Source: Tolypocladium sp. Sup5 PDA-1
Lineage: Eukaryota > Ascomycota > Sordariomycetes > Hypocreales > Ophiocordycipitaceae
DNA length: 64,000 bases
Assembly (NCBI GenBank): GCA_000750105.3
Contig: JPHH03000001.1
Span: forward strand, 434,001-498,000
Direction of reading: 5' to 3'
Part shown: in pieces, positions 10,178 through 21,173 of the stretch
Numbering within the stretch: the first letter of the stretch is position 1
Layout: every line of letters begins with the position of its first letter
Translations under genes and position numbers: made by a program
Notes under the pieces: generated by a model
What the model was told of the DNA's origin: nothing
The model's input: the letters and a program-made list of their open reading frames with translations, nothing else
The model's database searches: none

Positions 10178-11328
10178 ATGTCGCACCTCCTCTCCATCAT
10201 AGGCTGGTCCTTTCTCCCCGGCGTGCGTATTCCCCCCCGTGTCGTCCTTCGGCCTCAAACGCACTGTACCTTTGCTAACGAGCCTCGCAGCTTGCAACCT
10301 CGTGGATCCAGACCATCTACTACGGCTTCACCATCCGCGCCGGCGACCCCAAGCCCGCCCCTGGCTCCCCGCGCCACGCCTCCCACCGCCGCGTCATCCA
10401 CATCCTCGTCGTCGCCGCGTACCTCGCCTACACCATCTACGAGGCCGACCACGACCTGCGCGCCGCCCCCTCCTTCTACCAGGACCTCGGCGTGCCCCTC
10501 GACGCCGCCGACCGCGACGTCAAGTCTCGCTTCCGCCGCCTCGCCGCCCTGCACCACCCGGACAAGGCCGGCGCCGACGCCCACGAGGACGCCGCCAGCT
10601 ACTTCATCCACCTCAAGCTCGCCAGCGACACCCTGCTCGACACCGCCCGCCGCTTCGCCTACGAGCGCTTCGGCCCGGACGTGGTTAACTGGCAGAAGTG
10701 CGTCACCGTCAAGGACTTTGTCAGCAGGGGTGTGCTGTCGGGCATCCTGCCGCACTATGGCGTCGCGGCGGCGACAATCTACGTCCTCGGGCTATTTGGC
10801 TACATGGAGTTTGGCAAGTTTTACCGCTGGCTGATCCTCATCACCCTCTGCGTCTTCGAGGTGCACGCCGTCACGCGGCCGACGTTCCCGCCCGTTGTCA
10901 ACTTCCTCAACGCGATCATCACGCGTGTGACGTTTCACGCGCCGTATCTCCCGTTCCAGGTCATACAGCTCACGCGCAAGCTCACGATTACCATGTACAT
11001 TGCCCTCTCACAGATCGGCCCGCTCCTGGTGGAGCAGACACAGTCGCGGCAGCGATCCGCGCAAGACGACGAAAAGGCCCTGCGGCAGGGGCTGGAGCGC
11101 CTGGAGGCTATTGCCGGCCAGCTGGATACCGACGCGGGGCGGTTGATGGAAATGGAGATGGCGCCGTTCAAGGGCGACGCCGAGGCTGTCAGCAATCTGC
11201 AGGGGAAGATGCGGGAGTGGTTGGTGCAGAACACGATACGCGCCGATCCAATGGTGAGGGATGCGTTGGGAACATCTTTCCGAAAGCGACGTATAGACGC
11301 GCCCAGCGGTGCGAGAGGAAACAGGTAG
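10178..11328 (+). CDS. Membrane-associated J-domain (DnaJ-like) protein
   Basis: Exon 1 (10178-10222) encodes MSHLLSIIGWSFLPG. After a 68-nt intron, exon 2 (10291-11328) completes 360 residues. The junction reads FLPG/LATSWIQTIYYGFT in phase. A J-domain at about residues 75-145 has the Hsp70-activating HPD tripeptide within AALHHPDKAGAD. Hydrophobic segments lie before it (VIHILVVAAYLAYTIY) and after it (VAAATIYVLGLFGYMEF and the following WLILITLCVFEVHAV). The C-terminal third is charged and probably helical. The arrangement fits ER or other endomembrane J-proteins that recruit Hsp70 to a membrane; I cannot name the orthologue. It converges with the MFS gene that ends at 11583. Confidence 0.85.
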
Positions 11329-11582
11329 ACCTAGCCATGTTGCATAACTGTGTCTTGTATAACGGAGTATATAGAATCAAAACGCCCTGGTCTATTCATG
11401 ACATTGGCTATGCTAGGAAAGGTGTAAATTATACATAGTACATTGAACTGAGCCATACTCATGGTCGCTTCGTCTTGTAGACGTGCAATATTTGCTCGAA
11501 AAACGCTGGCCTGGAAGCTGGCCGCGCTGTTATCAATATAATACAATAGGGGTTTATACAAAATCCCCCAATGCGTGAAAAC

Positions 11583-13469
11583 CTACAACCTCTGCGCCCC
11601 TCTCGTCTCAATGGGTATCAGACACATGCCCACAAACGCAGCCAGAATCAAGACCGCCGACATGTAAATCGGCGTCGTCGCCCCGTCCCCGGGAACCGTG
11701 GCCGCCAACACCGGCGCCATCAGTCCCGTCAGCCTATTCAAAAAGCTCGCCACGCCCGTGCCCGCGCCCCTCACCGGCGCCGGGAAGATCTCGGGCGTAA
11801 AGGCGTACAGGACGCCGTACATGATGTTCTGGGAAAACGCCTCGACGCACGAAAAGGCGAGCTGGGTTGCGGGCGTCGTGCCGTAGGTGACGAAGAGGAA
11901 GAGGAAGATGGCGGAAACGAGGGTCGAGCCGGCGAGGGTGCCGCGGCGGCCGAGGAAGGGGGACGGGTGGTCGACGAGGTAGGCGGCGAGGAGGCTGCCC
12001 GGGACGCCGAGGATGGAGGTGATGGCGTAGTTGCGGTAGGTTTCGTTGGAGATGAGGGACGTCTCGGACTGCAGCTGGCCTGCGTCGGCGTCGCCGCGGT
12101 GGTGCGAAAAGTACTGTGGCAGAAAGGCGTTGAAGAGCGGGTAGCCCATGCCGATGCTTGCCCAGCAGAACCAGATGAGGCCGGTTGCCATGCCCAGCGT
12201 CTTGGTCTGGAACAGCGGTCGGAGCCTCTCTCCGGACAAACCCTTGAGCTTATCCTTTAGGAAGCTTGAGCTTGCCACGGTCGAGAACTGCTGCGCAACA
12301 TGTGTCGACTGTGTGGCGTCCTCAGCGGCCACCTGGTCGAGGATGTCCGACGTGAGCCACGTCTTGGTGTTGTTCCTGTAGGCAATGCCGTGCACGACAG
12401 CCACCGCCTCGGCCTGCCTGCCCTTGTTGAGGAGAAACTTGGGCGACTCAAAGAGGTGGAAGATGAAGAAGCGGACCACAAACATGGCAAAGGTGATGAT
12501 GCCGATGGTGACGATGAAGTATCGCCAGCCCTGCTCTACCGGCCAGTTCGCTATGCAATACCACGCCACGAGTGAAGACGCCAGTTGCCCAATGGGCCAC
12601 CACACGGAGAGGAGCGTGAGCAATGCGCTCGAGGCGTCCGGGAGAAACTCGAGGAATAGGGCGCCGTCTACGGGCAGGTTGCCGCCAACGCCGAAGCCCA
12701 ACGCGGCAAAGAAGAAGCAGACGCCGCCCCAGCTCTGCGCGTAGGCGGCCATGATGCCAAAGACGCTCGTGATAAGGAGGGTGAGGTTGAAGGCGATGCG
12801 GCGGCCGAGAACGTCGGATCCGATGCCCCAGATGAAGCTGCCTGCGGAAAGGCCCACGAAGCAGGCGCTCGTCGTGTATCGAACAGTCTTTTCGGAGACG
12901 TCAAACTCTGCCGATAGGGATGGGAGACAGAGAGAAACGCCCTGCGATTTGTCAGTAGGCAACCTATGATGTGCATGTTACGAGTCTCTTACTTGTAACC
13001 ACAGGCTGCGAGGTAGGTTAGCAAAGTCGCTGACTTGAGGAGTTTGTGATACTCACTTATCTGCGAACCATCCAAAGCCGCAGAGGATGAATAGTTGCCA
13101 GTTGTACCTCCCCATGCCGATGTCCTGGATGGCCTTGTTGATGAGCTTGGATTTGACTGCCGCCGGGTAAGCAAAATGCCCAACCACCAGCACCATTTCG
13201 GTAAACTCACTCTCATACTCTGTCCATTGGCCTCTACGCCCTTCCCTCGTCTCCTTTCGCAGGCCCTGGATGGTATACTCGGCAGCGTCCATCATCAGCA
13301 TGCCCTGCCTCTCGCTGTCTTCATCCTTGCCGTGGCCGTCATCGTCGGCGTCGCCATGCCGCGACTCGAACTCTGTGCGCCCCGTCCTCGCAGAATGGCT
13401 GTGAAGATGCGCCTCTTCCAGCGGCACCAAGACGCCGGCATAGTCGTGCACCGACTCGATCCGCCCCAT
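11583..13469 (-). CDS. MFS transporter (SV2/SVOP-like metabolite symporter) with a 13-nt microexon
   Basis: Four exons, 13469-13211, 13156-13057, 13005-12993 and 12941-11583, give 576 residues. Exon 3 is only 13 nt. Together with the AA left by exon 2 and the following exon it reads NLWLQ, completing FADNLWLQGVSLCLPSL, the usual first-helix motif. Intron 1 is 54 nt and in frame, so its retention would also leave an open protein. The N-terminal cytoplasmic region (about 110 residues) is acidic. Twelve membrane segments follow, with GRRIAFNLTLL in the 2-3 loop and PEIFPAPVRGAGTGVASFLN near helix 11. These features match the fungal synaptic-vesicle-like MFS group, often annotated as sugar or carboxylate transporters; the substrate is unknown. 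An ATG further upstream (13595) would add residues of no evident value, so 13469 was chosen. Confidence 0.87.
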
Positions 13470-14552
13470 GCCTAGCCGCCACGAGATTCTCATGATGAGA
13501 GTCGTAGCCGCGCAAGAAAACCCCAGCCGGCAGTACCGGAACCACCCATAAATAAGTCTCTTCTCAACGTACACAGAGTGCGATGCTCGTGACAACGAAG
13601 CGCGTGTTTGGGAGTCTTATGGCGCGTGACTGCAACGATGTGACCTCAAAACCGATTAGCTCGAAGGTCAAGGGTCGCAGTCAATTTAGCTCGCGTGGTG
13701 CAATCGCAGCAAGCGTCCCAAGTCGTCGCAGTTCGTATGTGAGCAAAGAGAGTGTCGAGAAGCCAAGAAATTCCACGGAGAAGCGAATCATCAAAAGCCG
13801 TTGATGAGTGAAGGTGCAGGAGGACAAGTCAGCGATCGACGTCAGCAGCCCATGCATGAAAGAATGGGCTCCGTCTTCGCCTGCGCCACAGGGGTCTGGA
13901 ACCCCACCGCCTTGGCGGTTGCGGGATACGGGTTCAGGGGTCTTGGCAACTGCGTTCCTGTTTCCGGAACGAAATCAAGAAATCGCATGCCAGCCAAAGA
14001 CGACTGCGCCGAATGGCCCGGCAATTATTAATTATTACACAACAGACCAAGCGAACTGGGGCCGACATGGAAAATGCTGGATAACCTGCGTCCTCCCGTC
14101 TTGTCGAGTTGATTCGCCAACAACACCTGCCTTCGCATCGGTGATTGGTTGCTTGGCTTCAACGGCGGCGCTGTCTCAACCCCCGGCCAATACGTAAAGC
14201 TTACGACACAGTTTCCAGGACGCGAAGAATCGCGCGATGCCAAGATACAGCAATTCGTTGTGTATTTGCAAGGAGCCCGCCATCTGGGCCAAGAAATCAA
14301 ACACCTCGGAAAGACACACAGCTGTGCCGCAGGCCACGGTCTACCTCGTACACCGTCCTAAGTGGCCGCGGTTCAAGCCTGTCCATCCATGCCTTAGCAT
14401 GACCGGTTCCATCATATGATATCATGTGAACATGGTTTGTGCCACAAATAACTCCCAACTCCGCGCACATGTCTCAAGTATCTGCCGCTCAGCCTTCAGT
14501 TTACAAACCTCCGACGACCAGACTTGCCCGACTTGCGATGACGGCGGGTCTT
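13470..14552. other. Intergenic
   Basis: This is 1.1 kb between the start of the MFS gene and the end of SUB1. No gene, RNA or repeat was recognised. The open frames present are short and overlap each other. Confidence 0.4.
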
Positions 14553-15119
14553 CTAGCCCTCGTCCTCGTCGCTCGTCGCCTCGATGTTGGCCTTGGATGG
14601 CTTGGACTTTTCCTTCTTCGACTTTACCGTGGTTGCTACGGTAGTCTCGTCCGTGTCGTCGGCGTCGACGAAACGTCCCGTCTTTCGCAGCGTCTTGTTG
14701 ATAGCGGGGACGGCCGCGAGCAGCGCCTTGTACTGCTCGATGGACAGAGAAATGCCCTGATGTGCTGTCAGCTTGCATCTCGTAGCTGGAAACTTGATGC
14801 GCGTACCTTCTTGCCCGGGAGCATCTTGCCGTCTTTCTCGTAGTATTCGCGGATATTGACCATCCACAAGTCTTTGAACTGCGATACACCGACGCGACGC
14901 TTGTTCGACAGCTACACACAATGTCAGCACGCAATCGCGAAGCTGCGGTATGTAGCGACCAACCTCCCAGAAAGGGTTTCCCTCGTCATCTTTGCCATCT
15001 GGCGCGCCGGTTGAGGCAGCATTCTTGTTCTTCTTGGCGGCCTTCGGGGCGATTTGGGGCTCGTTGTTGTCCGAGTCCTCGACCGTGCTGGCGCTGCGCT
15101 TCTTGGAGTATCGAGACAT
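14553..15119 (-). CDS. SUB1: Transcriptional coactivator Sub1/PC4
   Basis: Exons 15119-14964, 14911-14807 and 14756-14553 give 154 residues. The N-terminus is a charged, low-complexity arm (MSRYSKKRSASTVEDSDNNE). The PC4 single-stranded-DNA-binding fold spans about residues 48-110: NPFWELSNKRRVGVSQFKD, then LWMVNIREYYEKDGKMLPGK, then GISLSIEQYKALLAAVPAIN. The two introns (52 and 50 nt) fall inside the fold, as in other filamentous fungi. The C-terminal tail is acidic and lysine-rich (ATSDEDEG at the end). Sub1 acts in the nucleus in transcription initiation, elongation and genome stability. It is divergently arranged with the PX-domain gene, 0.74 kb away. Confidence 0.93.
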   Translation of the reverse strand: MSRYSKKRSASTVEDSDNNEPQIAPKAAKKNKNAASTGAPDGKDDEGNPFWEVGRYIPQLRDCVLTLCVAVEQASRRCIAVQRLVDGQYPRILRERRQDAPGQEGTRIKFPATRCKLTAHQGISLSIEQYKALLAAVPAINKTLRKTGRFVDADDTDETTVATTVKSKKEKSKPSKANIEATSDEDEG

Positions 15120-15858
15120 GTTGCAAGTGGTCGCGTGAGGCGGCGTTCGACTTCTCCGCGTCTCCACGTGTGCGTCTCGCGGTTCGCTGGGAGGAACAGT
15201 TGTTGGAGGGTTAAGTTTGCAGGTGGATCGTTTTCGAGTGTCTCTGCGGGAAGACGCGTTCGAGACATTCCAGGAAGTTCCAGCACGGACCTGCAACGGG
15301 GCATCAACGCCAACTCACGTGACGGTCAGAACAGCTGCTAATCCTCCAGCATCGGCATCAAATTGCGTTCTAGGATATCCCCAAGGCATTGCTAGACCTA
15401 TTTGCGAGCAGCCATGCTTTTGTAATATTTCTCGTATTTTTCGTGTATTTTTCAACTCGAATCAAGCTGCAAACGGACGGTCTGTTGCTTACATTCCAAT
15501 GATTCTGAGGCGCGTACAGGGGCGCGGCGGGAGCGCTATGGAGAGCTCCAAAATTAGCGTGCTATAGGGGGCGGGCTCCGCTCTGCTCCCCTGACGGATG
15601 GACCGGGGCAAGGGGGGCAGCTCAATCCAAAACTCAGCGACGAACGGGAGCGGAGGTCTGGAAACTTCCCCGTGCGGCAGCAACTCACAACTCGAAACAT
15701 CTCGTCTGACCGTCCGTCGCAGCACACTATCTGGTATCATTTACCCCAGCGCAACCACAGCTACGAGGCTGTAGCTTGCTATGGTGTCAGTCTATCGCAA
15801 CATAACGATTTGCTCGCGTTAGGGACGCCGTGGCCACAGCCGTGGACGAGCTTTCCCA
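15120..15858. promoter_or_regulatory. Divergent promoter region, SUB1 and PX-domain gene
   Basis: This is 0.74 kb between two divergent housekeeping genes. No coding evidence is seen, so it should hold both promoters. Confidence 0.55.
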
Positions 15859-18800
15859 ATGGCTTCAGCACCAGGCGACGACGCGCAACAACCGAGTACC
15901 CCTCCCAACCGAGTGCCCAGGGTCGATGCGGCAACTTTGAACGGCGCGCCGACCCCAGACCACCATGAGCAAACGAATCCCCTCCTCAAGAGCGCACTGA
16001 AAGCTTCGCCGATAGACGCGTTGCCCCCAGCGCCGCCACCGGTCCCTCCCGCCCTTGCTACCAAGGCTCTCCAGTTCATCTCGACCGCGACGCCGAGCAC
16101 GCTTGCGGGAATCGCAGTCGTCTTCTCCGGGATCACCTACGCAATACTCGGAAAGGTGGGCCTTTTGATCATTGGTGCCTTCGGAGGAGTGGTCGCATTC
16201 GTGTCCCTCGAGGCCAGGAACCCGGACATTGCGAGGGCAGTGAGAGGCGAAAAGGGGCCTGAAATCTTGGACAGAGTATGGCTCGATTTGCAGAGCGCCA
16301 AACCGCAAGACGGCGACGGTGCCGACAGCAAGGACGAGGAGACTGCCTTCAAAGCGTTCGACGACTTCCGTCCCGATACCCGAGAGGCCCTCAGCGGCCT
16401 CGTCGACGCTGTGATCCGAGACTACGTCAAGTGGTGGTACAGCCCGATCATACCGACGGACCATTCGTTCCCCCTTGCGTGCCGGAAGACGCTCAACTCC
16501 TACCTCCTCTCCATCTCGAACCGAATGTCCCGAAAGCGACCCGCGGATGCCTTCCTGGACCTCTTGACCAACTGCTCGTCCATCGTCATTGTGCTCATGT
16601 CGGAGCTCGCTGGTGCATTCGCGGACCTGCCACCCGACTCTAATATGACGGCCGCTGATGCCGTGTACAACTACTTGGCGTCAAACCCCGACTCGCGGTT
16701 GGCAAACCTCCTGAACCAGAGGCAGCAAGCTGCGAAATTCAAGATGGTCGCAGAGGATCTGCTGGGGTTCCTGGACCAAAGCTCGCAAAATTGCGACCCT
16801 GCGCGAGTCTTTCTCCGAGAAATCCTGGCCAACTCGGTGCTCGAGACTACTCTGCAAACATGCAGCAAGGCGGAGTGGATAAACGGATGGATCGTATATC
16901 TGCTCGAGGCTGGCGAGCCAGATATTAACCAGGCCATCGACGTTGGCATGCAAACAGGCCGTGACACTGGTAACAACGTATTTGCAGACATGGACGGAAA
17001 CGTCGGGAACATCGGCATCGCCAAACCTACTCGTCCAAGTGCAGAAGTGGAGCGCAGCCGACGGAAAGAGTCTCTGGGTCACAAGAAGAAGCTCAGCAAA
17101 GCGGATGAAAAGCTGGAGGAAGCAATGGAAGAGATGAAGCGGATGAACGACATGATCGCACAGGGCGACGCGCGTCGAAAAAGAGATTCCGCCTCAATGG
17201 ATTCTTCCGAGCGACCAGACCAAACTAACGAAAAGGTGGCCGCCAGCGAGCCGGACGTTTCCAAAAGGGACAGCGCCATCGTCGAGGAGTCACCCGAGCC
17301 TGGGCAATCATTCGACAAGTCTTCACCTCGAGGCACGTCTGGTGAGTTCTCCGCCAAGAGCGAAGTTGAAAACACCCCCGTCACGCCACGCTCAACCAGA
17401 GGCTCCTCGAGTCAAAACTCTTCTCCGCAAAGGTCCAGCGGGCAACAGTTTACCAGCTTTGATCAAATCGTGCCCCAACCGCAAGGCGATGGCGCAGAAG
17501 ACGAGGCGCCTAAGAAAGCGCCCCTGACTCTCCATAATGCATCGTTCACGCTGCACGACGATGCCACCGGTGATGGTAGCAAGATCCGCAATAAGCCGAA
17601 TTGGGACTACTTGATCCAAGTTGAGCCATCGTCAACAGCATATCCTGGGTGGATGATTGTCAGGAGGTACTCGGACTTTCAGACTCTTCACGAGATTTTG
17701 AGGCGCATCGCGGCGATTTCTGGCGCCACCGCCTTTACAGAGCTACACAAGGAGTTGCCTAGCTGGAAGATTCACACCAGAGAGTCTCTTCGCGGCGAGC
17801 TCGAGAGATATCTGCGGGACGGGTGCTGGTACCAGTCACTGGCAGAGAGCGAGGGCATGAAACGATTCTTGGAAAAGTCCCAAGGACATACCCACGGTAA
17901 CTCAAAGTCCTTTGGCTGGGAGACTGTCGGCAAGAACATGCTGGACGTCCTGACCATTGCACCAAAAGGAGCCATGGAGGGCGGAAAGACTCTAGTTGGC
18001 GGCGTCAGTGGTGTCTTTGGCAACTTCCCCGGTCTGAATAGGAAATCAACCAGCCAGTCCGTGGACTTGACCCTGACGCCGAGCTCAAGTCGCCTCTCCA
18101 TATCCGGCCCATCGCCCGTTGCCAGTGCGAGGTCGCCAGCCAGATCAGAGCGCGCTAGTATGGATAGCCAGCGATCATCCGTCGTCTCCACTCAGCCTGG
18201 GAGGATGCCGCCCATGGAGAGGCAGCCGAGCTACCAGGCTCAGGGCGATGGCGACGGCGAAAATGGCAGAGTCGGCCGCTCGGAGCGGATAGAGCCAGGT
18301 TCAGCCTCAGCCAGTGCTCGACCTAGTAGGGAGCACAGCCGGGCATCCAGCTTGGCGGCGATCCGCTCGCCCTCGACGGCAAGCCTCGACTTCATGAAGC
18401 TGCCCCCGCCGCCAGACGAGATTAGCGACGACTACGAGGCGTCCACGAACGGCGACGAGGCAGGGCCCAAGGCGAACGAGGGTGCGGCCGCGCATCACAT
18501 TCGTCGCAGCAGCACGCAGAGCACCACCAACTCGATAGCAGCTGCGGCGCCAGCCACAAACGGCGTCAAAAAGGTAGTGGCAAAGCCCGTGAAGCAGTTC
18601 TCGCAGCTCTCTGAGCAAGAGACCCGGGTGGCCGTAGAGCTCTTATTCGCCGTCATCAATGAGATGTACACCCTCTCGTCTGCATGGAACATCCGTCGGA
18701 CTCTCCTCACCGCCGCAAAGTCGTTTCTGCTCCGTCCCGGGAACCCCTCCCTGTTGACGGTGCAGTCGCTCATCCAGTCATCGGTCCTGGATGCCAACGC

Positions 18801-19098
18801 CTCGGACGCGGGCATCGCAGCGTCGCTGCGCACACTGCGGGAGAACACCATGCCCACGGACCAGGAGCGGGCGGCGTGGCCTGCGGAGATGACGACGGAC
18901 GAGAAGGAGAAGCTGGCGGTCAAAGCTCGAAGGCTGCTCATCCAGAGCGGGGTGCCGGCGGCGCTGATGGGTGTGATGGGTCAGGCGGCGACGGGCGAGG
19001 CGCTGGGCAGGGTGTTTGACTGCTTGCAGATCGAGGAGGTGGCGAGGGGCCTGATATTCGGGCTACTGCTGCAGGCAGTGAGGATTGTAACGCACTGA
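15859..19098 (+). CDS. PXA-PX-nexin C domain protein (sorting-nexin-like, Mdm1/SNX13-14 group)
   Basis: A single 1079-residue open frame without introns. After a Pro-rich N-terminus comes a hydrophobic hairpin at about residues 82-118 (TLAGIAVVFSGITYAILGKV), then a PXA domain at about 165-350 (DAVIRDYVKWWYSP and CRKTLNSYLLSISNRM). A Ser/Lys-rich acidic linker follows to about 550. The PX phosphoinositide-binding domain is at about 555-675, with the basic ring-binding pattern VRRYSDFQTLHEIL. A long low-complexity Ser region leads to a sorting-nexin C-terminal domain at about 910-1075. No RGS domain is evident between PXA and PX. Such proteins tether the ER to endosome or vacuole membranes and bind lipid. 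The first ATG was taken because sequence upstream has stops in this frame. Confidence 0.9.
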   Translation: MASAPGDDAQQPSTPPNRVPRVDAATLNGAPTPDHHEQTNPLLKSALKASPIDALPPAPPPVPPALATKALQFISTATPSTLAGIAVVFSGITYAILGKVGLLIIGAFGGVVAFVSLEARNPDIARAVRGEKGPEILDRVWLDLQSAKPQDGDGADSKDEETAFKAFDDFRPDTREALSGLVDAVIRDYVKWWYSPIIPTDHSFPLACRKTLNSYLLSISNRMSRKRPADAFLDLLTNCSSIVIVLMSELAGAFADLPPDSNMTAADAVYNYLASNPDSRLANLLNQRQQAAKFKMVAEDLLGFLDQSSQNCDPARVFLREILANSVLETTLQTCSKAEWINGWIVYLLEAGEPDINQAIDVGMQTGRDTGNNVFADMDGNVGNIGIAKPTRPSAEVERSRRKESLGHKKKLSKADEKLEEAMEEMKRMNDMIAQGDARRKRDSASMDSSERPDQTNEKVAASEPDVSKRDSAIVEESPEPGQSFDKSSPRGTSGEFSAKSEVENTPVTPRSTRGSSSQNSSPQRSSGQQFTSFDQIVPQPQGDGAEDEAPKKAPLTLHNASFTLHDDATGDGSKIRNKPNWDYLIQVEPSSTAYPGWMIVRRYSDFQTLHEILRRIAAISGATAFTELHKELPSWKIHTRESLRGELERYLRDGCWYQSLAESEGMKRFLEKSQGHTHGNSKSFGWETVGKNMLDVLTIAPKGAMEGGKTLVGGVSGVFGNFPGLNRKSTSQSVDLTLTPSSSRLSISGPSPVASARSPARSERASMDSQRSSVVSTQPGRMPPMERQPSYQAQGDGDGENGRVGRSERIEPGSASASARPSREHSRASSLAAIRSPSTASLDFMKLPPPPDEISDDYEASTNGDEAGPKANEGAAAHHIRRSSTQSTTNSIAAAAPATNGVKKVVAKPVKQFSQLSEQETRVAVELLFAVINEMYTLSSAWNIRRTLLTAAKSFLLRPGNPSLLTVQSLIQSSVLDANASDAGIAASLRTLRENTMPTDQERAAWPAEMTTDEKEKLAVKARRLLIQSGVPAALMGVMGQAATGEALGRVFDCLQIEEVARGLIFGLLLQAVRIVTH

Positions 19099-21173
19099 TA
19101 CCGCGGCAAGAGTCGGGATCATGAATGACGGCGTCCCCCTTTGTTTTCTTACGGCAAGCCGTGTACGACTAGATGTCGGGGGGGGAACGGATTACGACGG
19201 GAGTCTCGTTGGGTTTTGCTCCAATGGGGAGTTGGATGGCAGAGGGTACTTGCACAGAATTACGACGTTATAGGATTACATACTTAATAATACAAAAATA
19301 GAGCACTAGGCTGCTCGATGAAGCGCGCTCCCTGGGAGCCATCCAATGTCGTGACAGCGCTGCAGGAGACGTCACACCGAGAACCGGGAAGGGATGTGCT
19401 GGCTGGTGTGGATGGATCGGAGAACGTCCGTAAGGACAGCTCTAACGTGGCTGGTATCTGCTGCACCATCTGCATGCCACCTGCAAGCCCCCGTCTTTGG
19501 GCTCATTCTGCGTCGACCGTACATCTGGGCTCGGTCTACGGACTACGATCGAGCCCGTCACCAGATGCAATAGACAGCCACGCTAAGGTAGCTGTCATCA
19601 CCAGACTAGGCCCATGCGATAGCAGTTCCACTCCCACTCACTCAACCCAGGAACGGCTCCAACGAAACAACCCGGTCCCACGAGCGCCGAGCCCTGTCAG
19701 ACTAATAATAATGATGATAATAATAATAAAAATGGCAGCCCCGGAATTGATGGCCCGTTTCGTACACCAGCGCCGCCCCTGGCCCTCCGTTCTTTTCCCC
19801 GCGATTTGGGATTTGTTTCTACGGCCAGCCGGTCACTAAGTCCAAGTCGGGTGCTGTACCTAGGTAAGGTAGTCTTGATGATCAGCAGCGCGCTCCGAGG
19901 CCGAGTGGGTGTCGTGTCGCCCTTTTTCGGTGTCGAGTTCCCCGATATGCAGGATTTAGTCGTGGTTTGTTTCGGTGCGTGATGTGCGCTGCAGCATTAG
20001 GGGCCTGTCGGGGGGGATGGGATGGGGGAGGAGGGCAAGGGCCGTTTCGCCGTTGTCGACGCGCCGGAGCCGATGGTCAGGATGGGACAGCGCGCCGGAT
20101 GGTGTAATAGCACGCGACACTGCAAGCCACCTCATTATGCCGTCTGCAGGAGCGCAGACTATTGTACAATGTGCGTTTTCCTGATACGTCACCGACGGGG
20201 GCGGCATTGCGGAAACACTGCCCGCGTGGGATCAAGACGCGTGTGTGAGCGCGGCCCGGTCTTATTCGTGGGCTTTCAACATGTCGTGACTGTTCCGCGT
20301 TGCAGATTAACCATTATTAAGTATATATACATACATGGTCATGCGCGAGCAGCCAAAACAGAGGGAACAATCAATCCCATCCCCCATACCAGACCGTGCC
20401 ATGCCATGCAATGCCTTGCAATGCCCTCCGCCGCATGTAAGTTGGCTGTGTGGGCTGCCGTCTGCGGAGGAGGTTGCACGTTGGCGGTGGGGAGCTCCGT
20501 AGTTCCGGCTTCTTGTTCCTGTTTCAGGCTCGGCTCCCAGCCACAGCTGTCTCCGTAAGTCCATGTCCGTCGCCCCTGGTCCCCCCGGAGCCTCGGCGGC
20601 GTGTTCCAGAAGCATTTCCAACCCTTGCCAGAGGCCCCAGCTCCGTCGTACGCCACCGGGGTCGCGACTCCATGAGGCGCACGTCAAAAATCAAATCAAT
20701 GGGGCAGGGGACAGGAAGCAAACGCTGCAGACGACAAAACCCGCCCGCCGGACCGTAACCACGGTGGATCATGGGATTCGGTGAAACGCCACAGACCCAG
20801 AACAAATAACAGTAAGAAAATTGACAGCGTGGGTGAAAAATTGCGGGGTGGAATGAAACATGATCCGTCGTGCCTGAGTCGGCCGTATCGCATAGCGACG
20901 TTGCATAGGTAGTCGCACAAGATAGTCGCACAAGATTACTCAAAAGAAAAAAAAGCAAGGAATGCCACCGCAAAAATGGGAATCGTAAAAGGAATGACGC
21001 CATAAGTGGGAGAACGTTGCGTAACGGGTATCGAAAGATTGCCGGCCGTTGTAAAGAAGACGGAAAACTGAAGGCGAGGCGTGGGCCTCGTTGGTGATGG
21101 CAGTGGTTATGATATTCGTTGCCGAGTGAAAGGTGTGAATTGCATCGTGAATCAGGTAGGCCGTGTGGCTGGC
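19099..21173. other. Convergent intergenic region
   Basis: These are 2 kb of 3'-flanking sequence between convergent genes. It holds an AT-rich (TAA)n-like patch near 19705-19735, one copy of TACGGACTAC at 19537-19546, and a TACCTAGGTA palindrome at 19857-19866. No gene is supported. Confidence 0.45.

Noticed and set aside
19857..19866. TACCTAGGTA palindrome (also at 24578, partial at 9644)
   Set aside because: Only two exact copies. Short palindromes of this kind are frequent in fungal intergenic DNA, so it is not reported as a separate signal.
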